NCBI GenBank assembly: GCA_002729275.1
Contig: PBTP01000033.1
Location: forward strand, 1-6,868
DNA: 6,868 nucleotides
Direction of reading: 5' to 3'
From: Roseibacillus sp.
Lineage (GTDB): Bacteria; Verrucomicrobiota; Verrucomicrobiia; Verrucomicrobiales; Akkermansiaceae
A program made the position numbers and the translations under genes. The notes under the pieces are model-generated. The model saw nothing but the letters and a program-made list of their open reading frames with translations. It was not told the DNA's origin and made no database searches. Positions 1 through 6,557 of the stretch are shown here, piece by piece (within the stretch, counting starts at the first letter, position 1; the number at the start of each line of letters is the position of its first letter).

Positions 1-2
1 CC

Positions 3-1148
3 CGGCTCTATAATGAGAAAGCACAGCTTTGGACTTTCTCCAGCAAGTTGCCCTGGCCTCATATCCACCGCTTCTCTGCCCTCCCAGCCATCCTAACCGG
101 CTCCATCGCACTATCTGTCCTCGCACTTGGTTTCATGCGACCTAGATTCGCTCCACGTCGAAAGCTTGCTCTATTCCTCATTCTTACTCTCATCCTCGGG
201 CCAGCCCTGTTAACAGGGAATCTCTTCGAACAGATTTGGGGTAGACCCCAACCCTTTGAAATAATCAAGCTCGGTGGCACGCAGGAATTTAAACGGATCA
301 TAGCGTCAAACCCCACCAGCGCAGGGCATTTCCATGGAGGCGGACTCGCCTCAACAGGATTCTATTTTTTTGGGATCGGACTTCTAATGCTTCGCCGTGG
401 CAGAAAAAAGTGGGGTACTGGTGTAATTCTGGGCGCTAGCATCTACGGGACCGCAATAGGAATTGCCTGCATGGTTCAGGGGACCTGTTTCGCCGGAGAC
501 ATCCTATTGTCTGCTGCTCTTTCATGGCTCTGCTCCGCAGGAGTCTTTCAACTTCTCGGCCTCCACCGAGCAGCTCATTCGAGGCCCCCTGAGAAAATAG
601 CAATCCTTCTTCCCCGATGGGCTTCCTTTGGAATTCTTCTCAGCCTTCTATCCGTCACCGGAATCATATGCCTTGCCTTTCCATCTTCAGGAACCTCCAC
701 AAATTCTATACTCGATGACACCGGCGGACCTCTCCCCGACACAGTCTACCTCGATCTGGATCTTAGAGGGGATCTCGAGATCTCCGGGGGGGAAGACCTT
801 ATTCTTGAGACTGAATACCGCGGCATTGGATTTCCTGGCTCCCGGATGCGAACCAACACGAGGCCCATCGAAGATGGAACCCATGTCGTTCAACGGAGAA
901 AGGGGCACCTGACGAGAATGAATGTTCGTAACCGCATTACCCTTCCACCGAACCGCGTTTATAGAATCACCCTTGGAAAAGAGGTTGTTTCGGTTGTAGT
1001 TCTTCCTCCCCAGCCAGACCGGAGACCTGGCTTCTTCGCTCACGTATGGCTTGCCTCCGGATTCAAAACCAAGCTTCTTAACATCAAGGGGAAGGCTGTC
1101 GCTGAAGACTTTTTCGGTCGACGCACGCGCTCCTTTCGAGTCGAGTAG
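3..1148 (+). CDS. PAP2-fold membrane protein with degenerate catalytic motifs (5' partial)
   Basis: Six hydrophobic segments are visible (numbering from the TTG at 48: about 15-29, 39-60, 101-115, 122-142, 148-172, 192-212), followed by a beta-rich tail (about 213-366) probably on the outer face of the membrane. The first five match type 2 phosphatidic acid phosphatases of the LpxE/PAP2 kind: GRPQP (65-69) sits where GRPRP is expected, ASTGFYFF follows the usual PSGH site, and GIACMVQGTCFAGD (138-151) lies on the R-x5-H-x3-D motif. Active PAP2 enzymes remove phosphate from lipids such as lipid A or phosphatidate. Here the key residues are changed: K to E61, R to Q68, SGH to GGL (98-100), R to C141, H to C147; only D151 remains. 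It may be a non-catalytic relative. The frame is open to the left edge (reading ...YNEKAQLWTFSSKL before residue 2), so the TTG at 48 is probably internal and the true start lies outside the window. Fold confident, function not. Confidence 0.72.
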   Translation, partial: RLYNEKAQLWTFSSKLPWPHIHRFSALPAILTGSIALSVLALGFMRPRFAPRRKLALFLILTLILGPALLTGNLFEQIWGRPQPFEIIKLGGTQEFKRIIASNPTSAGHFHGGGLASTGFYFFGIGLLMLRRGRKKWGTGVILGASIYGTAIGIACMVQGTCFAGDILLSAALSWLCSAGVFQLLGLHRAAHSRPPEKIAILLPRWASFGILLSLLSVTGIICLAFPSSGTSTNSILDDTGGPLPDTVYLDLDLRGDLEISGGEDLILETEYRGIGFPGSRMRTNTRPIEDGTHVVQRRKGHLTRMNVRNRITLPPNRVYRITLGKEVVSVVVLPPQPDRRPGFFAHVWLASGFKTKLLNIKGKAVAEDFFGRRTRSFRVE

Positions 1149-1154
1149 ACTGCA

Positions 1155-1169
1155 AAATACCGGGTATTT
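1155..1169. repeat. 15-base perfect inverted repeat AAATACC-G-GGTATTT
   Basis: A perfect palindrome with a single central G lies 6 bases after the stop of the PAP2-like gene and 73 bases before the lysA start. As RNA it would form a 6-bp stem with a CGG loop, too weak and without a following U-run for a classic terminator. As duplex DNA it has the size and symmetry of an operator half-site pair. Function unknown. Confidence 0.35.
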
Positions 1170-1178
1170 CCTGGCTTT

Positions 1179-1192
1179 TGGCCTGTTGGCCA
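1179..1192. repeat. Small hairpin TGGCC-TGTT-GGCCA upstream of lysA
   Basis: A perfect 5-bp GC-rich stem with a 4-base loop lies 9 bases after the 1155-1169 palindrome. A short T-rich stretch (ATTTTCT) begins about 4 bases downstream. This is a possible weak terminator of the upstream gene or part of a lysA leader. The stem is short, so chance is a real alternative. Confidence 0.25.
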
Positions 1193-1242
1193 CAGCATTT
1201 TCTAGGCTATTGCTTCCCCGGACAGACTCGAACACCCTTCCA

Positions 1243-2523
1243 ATGCACCAGTTCAAATATCATCAAGGGACCCTCCACTGCGAGGGAGTCAACCTTCAAA
1301 CTCTCGCCCAGGATCATGGAACCCCTCTTTACGTCTACTCGTCCCAGACGCTTAGGGACAACTACGAGAGACTTAACAAGGCACTCGGCGACCTCGACCA
1401 TCACATCGCTTTTGCTGTCAAAGCCAACTCGAACCTCTCTGTCCTCAACCTGCTTGCTGAACTGGGGAGCGGATTTGATATTGTTTCAGGAGGAGAATTA
1501 TTTCGCGTAATAAAGGCTGGCGGAGATCCGGGACGCTGCTCCTTCGCGGGCGTTGGAAAAACTGCTGAGGAAATAACCTACGCTCTGGAGCAGGGTATCT
1601 ACTGTTTCAATATAGAGTCTCTCGCTGAGCTCGAGTTCATAAACAGAGTGGCCGAATCACTCTCGCGCACCGCTCCCGTTGCGGTGCGAATAAATCCGAA
1701 CGTAGATGCTCAAACCCACAAATATATTTCAACGGGGAAGGCAGAAAACAAATTCGGAATCGATTATGAGGAAACCATGAGGGTCTACGAGAGAGCATCC
1801 AAGCTCCCTCATATTAGCATCAGAGGTATCCAGATGCATATTGGCTCGCAACTCACCAATGTATCTCCCTTCGTCGAGGCAGTAAAACGAGTTATTCCAC
1901 TGGTGCAGGAGCTACAGCACAAATACGGCATCGAATTCTTCTCGATCGGTGGTGGGATCGGCATCGTCTACGAGGAGGCGCTGGCCTCGGGGCCATCGAG
2001 CTGGTGGAGCGAGCATGAAAACCCTCCCCTCTCGCCTGATGTTTATGCACGGGAGCTAGTCCCACTTCTCGAACTCCTCAAAATGAAAATAGTCCTGGAG
2101 CCAGGACGTTATATGTCCGGGAACGCAGGGGTTCTACTTGCCTCCTGCCTCTATGAGAAAAAGGGTAGCGCTAAGACCTTCAAGATTGTGGATGCCGGGA
2201 TGAATGACCTGATTCGGCCTGCGCTCTACGAGGGCCACCATGAAATTGTTCCCATCTTCGAGCGCCAATCAGAAAACACTGTGCTCGGAGACGTAGTCGG
2301 CCCAATTTGTGAAAGTGGAGACTTCTTTTGCCAAGACCGAAGGATTGCTGACTTCCAACAAGGCGATCTGATCGCGCTCATGAGCGCGGGTGCCTACAGC
2401 TTTACCATGGCCTCAAACTACAACTCCCGACCTCTCCCTGCTGAAATACTCGTGGACGGCACAGAGTGCTCAATTGCGAGAAAAAGACAGCAATGGTCGG
2501 ACCTGATAAGCGGAGAGCTGTAG
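1243..2523 (+). CDS. lysA: Diaminopimelate decarboxylase
   Basis: Catalyses the last step of lysine synthesis, meso-2,6-diaminopimelate to L-lysine plus CO2, as a PLP-dependent cytoplasmic enzyme of fold type III (alanine-racemase-like barrel plus C-terminal beta domain). From this ATG it is 426 residues, the usual size. Visible landmarks: FAVKAN with the PLP lysine K60, MHIGSQ with H199 stacking on the cofactor, the phosphate-binding glycine loop GGGIG (236-240), EPGR (286-289), and CESGD with C356, the cysteine donated by the partner subunit, followed by SAGAYSFTMASNYNSRP (381-397). An insertion of about 16 residues after the glycine loop (roughly 244-262, containing WW) is a lineage trait I associate with Verrucomicrobiota. 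The frame stays open upstream to about 1051, but the conserved N-terminus begins near this ATG and the extension is antisense-like filler, so the ATG is preferred. No Shine-Dalgarno is visible (GAACACCCTTCC precedes it). Probably transcribed alone; the next gene is convergent. Confidence 0.95.
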   Translation: MHQFKYHQGTLHCEGVNLQTLAQDHGTPLYVYSSQTLRDNYERLNKALGDLDHHIAFAVKANSNLSVLNLLAELGSGFDIVSGGELFRVIKAGGDPGRCSFAGVGKTAEEITYALEQGIYCFNIESLAELEFINRVAESLSRTAPVAVRINPNVDAQTHKYISTGKAENKFGIDYEETMRVYERASKLPHISIRGIQMHIGSQLTNVSPFVEAVKRVIPLVQELQHKYGIEFFSIGGGIGIVYEEALASGPSSWWSEHENPPLSPDVYARELVPLLELLKMKIVLEPGRYMSGNAGVLLASCLYEKKGSAKTFKIVDAGMNDLIRPALYEGHHEIVPIFERQSENTVLGDVVGPICESGDFFCQDRRIADFQQGDLIALMSAGAYSFTMASNYNSRPLPAEILVDGTECSIARKRQQWSDLISGEL

Positions 2524-2577
2524 CCCTGACACTTTTGGAAGCATCGAGCCTCTGCCCCGGGTGAGGGCTGTTCATCT
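2524..2577. terminator. Convergent intergenic spacer with a weak hairpin
   Basis: This 54-base gap separates the stops of lysA and the convergent enolase-superfamily gene and must hold transcription ends for both. An imperfect stem, AGCCTC (2547-2552) with GAGGGCT (2563-2569), has one bulged G and no good U-run on either strand. AGCCCT (2522-2527) can also pair with AGGGCT (2564-2569). Neither is a strong intrinsic terminator. Confidence 0.2.
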
Positions 2578-3681
2578 CTACCCGATCTCAAGGACTGGAT
2601 TGCCCAGCACTTCCATAATCGGATCGATCCCAAGCCCCGGATCCGCAGACGAAGCCATTCTTCCGTCTTTTCGTTGCGGTGCACCGTGAGCTATGGGCTT
2701 GGTAACATAACTATTGAAGTCAGTAGCTGAGAAAAGAAACTCTTCGGGAGTGCTATGAGCAAGGTGAGAGATTGCTGCGGTTACAATATCTCCCCCCCAC
2801 GTATCCTCCAGGGTCATCGCCACACCAAGCGACATGCACAGGTCTCGAGCCTGCCGAGCTCGAGTCAATCCTCCAAACTTACTAATCTTGATATTGACCA
2901 CGTCCATTGCGAGATCATGCGATGCCCGCAGGATTTCCGGGATTCCGTCGATAACCTCATCAAGAATGAACGGGTGGGTCACGTTTCGCCTAATGGAGAG
3001 GCAATCCTCATATCGCAAACACGGTTGTTCGATATACACGTCAACATCACTAACCGCACGAACGACCCTCATTGCTTCGTGTTTCAGCCAACCAGTGTTG
3101 GCGTCCGCAACTAGTTTGTCACCTGGGCCCAAGCGCGCCGCCACCTGATGAATCCGCTCAATATCGAGGTCGGGATCTCCTCCGACCTTCAATTGAAATC
3201 GTCGATAACCCTCACTTTTATAAGATGCTACATTTTCCGCCATCGCCTCGGGGCTCTCCTGGGAGATCGCACGATAGAGCACAAAATCATCACCGTAGGC
3301 TCCCCCAAGAAGCGAACTCACGGGAAGGCCCGCAGCTTTACCAAGAATATCCCAACAGGCCATATCGATAGCGGATTTCACGTAGGGGTGACCCTTCATT
3401 GCTGAATCCATTGTTTTATTCAACTGGTCAAGATGAAGCGGATTCTCTCCCAGCAGGTGGGGGCCGAGCTCCAAGATTCCCGCCCGAACACCACCGGCGT
3501 AAGACGGCAGATACACCGGCCCGAGAGGGCAGACCTCTCCGGCACCATGGATTCCGGAATCTGTCTCGATCCTGACCACCGTACTATCGAATACTGCGAC
3601 TGATTTTCCTCCGGACCATTTATAATCACCCTCGTGCAGGGGTAGGTCGACTTGCCAGGCAGTGATCTTGGAAATCTTCAT
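2578..3681 (-). CDS. Enolase-superfamily MR/MLE enzyme, hydroxyproline(-betaine) epimerase / cis-3-hydroxyproline dehydratase-like
   Basis: A complete 367-residue member of the mandelate racemase/muconate lactonizing family, cytoplasmic and Mg-dependent, abstracting a proton alpha to a carboxylate. The N-terminal capping domain (1-125) includes [10 protein letters not shown] (51-60) and [18 protein letters not shown] (101-118). The barrel carries the two expected lysines, K165 in FQLKVGG and K265 in NIKISKFGG, and the metal ligands D193 (VADAN), E218 (YIEQP) and D241 (LDE), followed by LEDTWGGDI (291-299). Two opposed lysines fit the MLE/epimerase subgroup. By memory, the nearest characterised relatives are 4-hydroxyproline betaine 2-epimerase (shared QxK, WGGDI, and Y57 at the position of its substrate-binding Tyr) and cis-3-hydroxy-L-proline dehydratase (shared [18 protein letters not shown]). 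I cannot choose between them; dipeptide epimerase or sugar-acid dehydratase is less likely. GGTGA lies 4 bases before the ATG and supports this start. No hydroxyproline catabolic partner gene is visible nearby. Confidence 0.9.
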   Translation of the reverse strand: MKISKITAWQVDLPLHEGDYKWSGGKSVAVFDSTVVRIETDSGIHGAGEVCPLGPVYLPSYAGGVRAGILELGPHLLGENPLHLDQLNKTMDSAMKGHPYVKSAIDMACWDILGKAAGLPVSSLLGGAYGDDFVLYRAISQESPEAMAENVASYKSEGYRRFQLKVGGDPDLDIERIHQVAARLGPGDKLVADANTGWLKHEAMRVVRAVSDVDVYIEQPCLRYEDCLSIRRNVTHPFILDEVIDGIPEILRASHDLAMDVVNIKISKFGGLTRARQARDLCMSLGVAMTLEDTWGGDIVTAAISHLAHSTPEEFLFSATDFNSYVTKPIAHGAPQRKDGRMASSADPGLGIDPIMEVLGNPVLEIG

Positions 3682-3685
3682 TATG

Positions 3686-3690
3686 TCACC
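3686..3690 (-). promoter_or_regulatory. Shine-Dalgarno-like GGTGA of the enolase-superfamily gene
   Basis: On the minus strand the start reads GGTGACATAATG. GGTGA matches the 3' part of the AGGAGGTGA consensus and sits 4 bases before the ATG, fixing the start at 3681. Confidence 0.45.
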
Positions 3691-3692
3691 GG

Positions 3693-3721
3693 TTTCTACT
3701 CAGTGAATCAGGTATCGGCAA
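3693..3721 (-). promoter_or_regulatory. Candidate sigma-70-type promoter of the enolase-superfamily gene
   Basis: On the minus strand TTGCCG (3721-3716) and TAGAAA (3698-3693) each match the -35 and -10 consensus at 4 of 6 positions, with a 17-base spacer. Transcription from it would begin only a few bases before the ATG and would exclude or barely include the GGTGA, which argues against it unless the message is nearly leaderless. Weak call. Confidence 0.2.
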
Positions 3722-3957
3722 GCGGCGAGAACCTACCTCCAGCCCCCCCTCTGAGCAGCTCTTCTTACAACATGAAGCAAAGCACGTAGACATTCTGCCC
3801 CGTTGAACCCGTTTCCATCATTTACCAGACTACAAAAACAGCTCAGCTTCCACCTAGGACTGATTCTAGAAATCTCTCTGCTTTTCCTCAGCCCGTCTGA
3901 AACTGAGATCCTACCCCTTCCTTCCGCTCCTTTATTTTAACCTATACGCCATCATAC

Positions 3958-4026
3958 ACGATTCCCACTCTCCTCCAGTATCACTTTCTGGTTTTCATTC
4001 TCGCTCTCACCGCCGTCCTTGGAAAC
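3958..4026 (+). other. In-frame upstream extension encoding the likely first membrane helix of the EamA protein
   Basis: Directly upstream of the GTG at 4027 and in the same frame, the DNA encodes a hydrophobic stretch reading LLQYHFLVFILALTAVLGN, the expected first helix of an EamA transporter. The frame is open back to a TGA at 3904-3906, yet it contains no ATG, GTG or TTG. Possible starts are ACG at 3958, ATT at 3961 or CTG at 3988. Starting at 3961 gives about 293 residues, the usual family length. No Shine-Dalgarno is visible before any of them. Either a rare start codon is used or the start has been lost by mutation or sequence error. Confidence 0.6.
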
Positions 4027-4842
4027 GTGATTTCGCTGGAGGCCCCCTCTCTGGTCTTTTGGCGGGTTACGATAGCAGGACTCGCCATGCTCGTCTGGCT
4101 GTCCCTGACCTGCCCCGCAATGCTTCGCCTCTCCCCCCGGAGGGCATTGGCAGTCTTCAATGTGGGGCTCCTGCAGGGCGGGCATTGGGTCTGCTTCTTC
4201 CTGTCGGTCAACCTTTCGAGCGTCTCAGTTGCACTTGCCGCCTTCGCCACGATCTCGCTGTTCACCTCCATCACAGAGCCCTTGATCGAGCGCCGAGCAT
4301 TCCGACCCGGAGAGCTTATCTGTGGTGGAATCGTCATATCTGGAATTCTTCTTATTACCGGCGGGATTGATTCAAATCATAAGCTGGGGCTTTTGGTGGG
4401 GCTTTTGGGCGCGCTATTACACTCTATCTTCCCAGTGCTCAATCGTGGTCTGGTCGCCCGGGGAACGCCTCCTAAAAGCATGCTTCTTTACGGAATGGCA
4501 GGCGCTTGCCTCATGTCCGCCATTACTCTCCCCTTCCTATCTCCCCACCACCTTCAGTTCCCCTCCGGAGACGACTGGATCCCTCTCCTCACACTTTCCC
4601 TGCTTTGCACCACAGTCGCCCATACCTGGAATATTCGTCTTCTTCGCAGACTAACGGCATACACCGCTAACCTGACCATGAATTTCGAACCCGTCTGGGG
4701 AATCCTTCTGGGTGCTTTAATCTTCCAGGAATACGCCCAACTAGAGGCTTCCTTTTACCTTGGCGCACTCCTTGTCATCCTCGCCAACTTCGTGGACCCA
4801 TGGTTCAAAAAAAACGGCGACTCCCTGCCACAGCCAAAATAA
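4027..4842 (+). CDS. EamA/DMT-family membrane transporter (N-terminus uncertain)
   Basis: A drug/metabolite transporter superfamily protein of the inner membrane; members of the EamA group export or exchange small metabolites such as amino acids, and the substrate cannot be read from sequence. From the first conventional start (GTG) it has 271 residues, about 20 short of the usual size for ten helices; the missing helix is encoded just upstream in frame. Features of the duplicated EamA fold: PSLVFWRVTIAGLAML early in repeat 1, HWVCFFLSVNLSSVSVALA (50-68) and TSITEPLIERR (77-87) closing it, FPVLNRGLVARG opening repeat 2, and TAYTANLTMNFEPVWGILLG (about 213-232) then FQEYAQLEASFYLGALLVI near the end. 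This pattern resembles homologues in Bacteroidota and Verrucomicrobiota. An 8-A run (4807-4814) lies near the C-terminus. The convergent permease gene ends 20 bases downstream. It could be a slightly damaged gene if no rare start is used. Confidence 0.85.
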   Translation: MISLEAPSLVFWRVTIAGLAMLVWLSLTCPAMLRLSPRRALAVFNVGLLQGGHWVCFFLSVNLSSVSVALAAFATISLFTSITEPLIERRAFRPGELICGGIVISGILLITGGIDSNHKLGLLVGLLGALLHSIFPVLNRGLVARGTPPKSMLLYGMAGACLMSAITLPFLSPHHLQFPSGDDWIPLLTLSLLCTTVAHTWNIRLLRRLTAYTANLTMNFEPVWGILLGALIFQEYAQLEASFYLGALLVILANFVDPWFKKNGDSLPQPK

Positions 4843-4862
4843 TACCAAAGAACCCCAGATCC

Positions 4863-6557
4863 CTACATTCGAAAAAGGCCTCCCCTCTTTCCTGCCAGAG
4901 ACACAGCTCCGACAATCGAGATGCCTAGAAAGACCATAGCCCATACTCCGAGGGCTGAGGCCAACTCATACCCGTTGCCTAGAGTATTGAGAAGAGCATA
5001 AATCGCCTTGGTGATCGGGAAATGCTCAGCCTGTTGCGCGAGAATCAGACTGTCGCTAACCTCAAGCATCGCAAAGGCGAAAGCTAGAATACCTCCAGCT
5101 AGGAGGTTCGCAGAAAGGAGCGGCAGAGCAATCCGCCTCATCATTCGGAGCGGCGGTGCCCCAAGGCTCAATGCCGCCTCCTCCAAGGCCACATTACTTT
5201 GCTGTAATCCTGCAACAGCAGCCCTGACAACATAGGGCAATCGGCGAACCGCATAGGCGATGATCAGCAAGGCTGCAGGGTTCCCATTAATCCCGACAAG
5301 AAAAGAGAAGGCACGACCTTCCTGTGCAAGAGCAAGGTAGCCAAAGGCAAGAACGAGCCCCGGAACGGCGAGAGGAAGCATCACGAGTGCATCGAGAAGA
5401 GCCCTACCCCGAATCGTACTCCGGACTATCACCCACGCGATCGCAAGCCCAAGCACCAGATCAACGACCATCGCTCCGGATGCATAAAGCAGGCTGTTCT
5501 GAATGGAAGGGACTACAAGGGGGTGCCCCAGAGCCTCTTCATAATGAGCTCCGGTGAGCTGCTCGGGAAAAACAGAACCATACCAGTCAGTTGCGGAGGA
5601 AAGAAGAATAACGCCCATGTGAGGAAGGGACGCGAGAAGGAAGACTCCTGCAAAGACGAGGGTAATAGCCCAGCCCCTCCACCCCTTCAGGACTCTTTCC
5701 ACATTTCGCCCTTTGGGCCTCGGAGCAGTACCCAGCCTGGAGCGACCAAGAAGGGCCTTAGAGAGCAGGAATACTGCTGAGGAAATAATCAGCATAACCG
5801 CCACCAAGGCATAGGGAAACGGGTTACTCTCAAGATCCTTCAGCCCGTCAAAGATCTGGACTGGCGCGACTCTCGAATAGTCGAATACGAGTGGCACTCC
5901 CAGCTCCGTGAAGGACCAGATAAAAACAATCGCGCCTCCAGCAAAAATGCCCGGCATCGTTAGAGGCATGGTGATTCGCCTGAGCCGTCTCCACGGCGAG
6001 CACCCCAGATTCTGTGCTGCTTCTTCCATAGCAGGGTCAAGATGCGCGAGTGATGCCGCAATGTTCATGTAGAGAATTGGATAAAGATGAAGGGCATTCA
6101 TCACCACGATGCCCCAGAAGCGCCCCTCCCCCAACCAGTCCATCGGGGCAGCGGGATCCATCAATCCCAGCTTTTCAAGAAAGGCGTTAAGAGCGCCCTT
6201 CACTCCCAGCATCTGCTTCACTCCAACTGCACCCACGAAAGGAGGGAGGACGAGCGGCACGAGAATCAAAGCGGATAGCGGGCCTTTCAGGGGAAACCGA
6301 TAGCGGTGAGTCAGGAGTGCAAGGGGAAATGCGATCAACAGCGTAGCCAGCGTGCTGGTTACTCCCAGCAAGAGGGCATTCCAAAGCCCTTCAAGATACA
6401 CTGGGTTAACAAAAACCTGCGAGAAGTAGGCGAGGGTCAATCCTCCATCACGGTCGACGAATGCTTCGCCGATCACCATGATGACCGGAAAGAGGAAAAA
6501 CACAGCAAAGAACAGGGTCACTGCCGCCGTAAGAATAATGGCCTTTCGACTGTTCAT
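4863..6557 (-). CDS. Fused two-module ABC transporter permease, iron(III)-type
   Basis: A 564-residue inner-membrane protein with two tandem binding-protein-dependent permease domains, the architecture of the FbpB/SfuB/AfuB ferric-iron permeases and also of ThiP. Each half carries the loop that contacts the ATPase: EEAAQNLG...ITMPL (178-199) in the first and EEAALSLG...IALPL (459-480) in the second, both fitting EAA-x3-G-x9-I-x-LP. Hydrophobic helices run throughout both halves, with a charged linker at about 270-295 between them. About 12 membrane spans are expected. The ATG overlaps the upstream stop by 4 bases (ATGA), and GGAAGAAGGATT (6569-6558) before it offers a ribosome site, so translation is probably coupled to the upstream binding-protein gene. 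No ATPase gene follows: after its stop the next gene is convergent. Iron is the default substrate for this architecture, but thiamine, phosphonates or polyamines are possible; length favours the iron type. Confidence 0.88.
   Translation of the reverse strand: MNSRKAIILTAAVTLFFAVFFLFPVIMVIGEAFVDRDGGLTLAYFSQVFVNPVYLEGLWNALLLGVTSTLATLLIAFPLALLTHRYRFPLKGPLSALILVPLVLPPFVGAVGVKQMLGVKGALNAFLEKLGLMDPAAPMDWLGEGRFWGIVVMNALHLYPILYMNIAASLAHLDPAMEEAAQNLGCSPWRRLRRITMPLTMPGIFAGGAIVFIWSFTELGVPLVFDYSRVAPVQIFDGLKDLESNPFPYALVAVMLIISSAVFLLSKALLGRSRLGTAPRPKGRNVERVLKGWRGWAITLVFAGVFLLASLPHMGVILLSSATDWYGSVFPEQLTGAHYEEALGHPLVVPSIQNSLLYASGAMVVDLVLGLAIAWVIVRSTIRGRALLDALVMLPLAVPGLVLAFGYLALAQEGRAFSFLVGINGNPAALLIIAYAVRRLPYVVRAAVAGLQQSNVALEEAALSLGAPPLRMMRRIALPLLSANLLAGGILAFAFAMLEVSDSLILAQQAEHFPITKAIYALLNTLGNGYELASALGVWAMVFLGISIVGAVSLAGKRGGLFRM

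Larger units (their letters stand above)
3682..3957. other. Divergent intergenic region without a recognised gene
   Basis: This region lies between the divergently read enolase-superfamily gene and the EamA gene. I see no tRNA, sRNA or protein gene here. The longest minus-strand reading with an ATG start that I noted codes for only about 18 residues and lacks a good ribosome site. A short inverted repeat CTCAG (3887-3891)/CTGAG (3903-3907) is the only symmetry I noted, and it is weak. The region should contain promoters for both neighbours. Confidence 0.5.

Noticed and set aside
9..14. Perfect TATAAT, a possible -10 box for the first gene
   Set aside because: It lies inside the open reading frame that continues to the window edge (codons for Y-N), has no suitable -35 within the window, and a 6-base match by chance is common.
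786..792. Seven-G run as a phase-variation tract
   Set aside because: It is short for a phase-variable tract and lies mid-gene in a frame that stays intact; nothing else suggests switching.
1051..1242. N-terminal extension of LysA by 64 residues from an upstream TTG
   Set aside because: It overlaps the end of the PAP2-like gene, has no similarity to LysA N-termini, and the ATG at 1243 gives the normal family length.
687..1256. Long minus-strand open frame of 189 codons
   Set aside because: It lies antisense to the well-supported PAP2-like and lysA genes, its translation has no recognisable domain, and no ribosome site is evident.
2755..3405. Several plus-strand open frames of 85-119 codons
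   Set aside because: All are antisense to the enolase-superfamily gene whose catalytic motifs are intact; their proteins look like low-quality shadow translations.
3772..3789. ATG in frame with the EamA gene at 3772 as its possible start
   Set aside because: It reads five codons and then a TAG, so it cannot initiate the transporter.
3776..3832. Minus-strand peptide of about 18 residues starting MMETGSTGQN
   Set aside because: It is very short, without a convincing ribosome site or any recognisable motif; such frames are expected by chance in intergenic DNA.
3887..3907. CTCAG/CTGAG inverted repeat as a terminator or operator
   Set aside because: Arms of five bases with an 11-base loop and no U-run occur often by chance.
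3952..4337. Minus-strand frames opposite the EamA gene
   Set aside because: They are antisense to clear transmembrane coding sequence and rich in charged residues as expected of shadows of hydrophobic genes.
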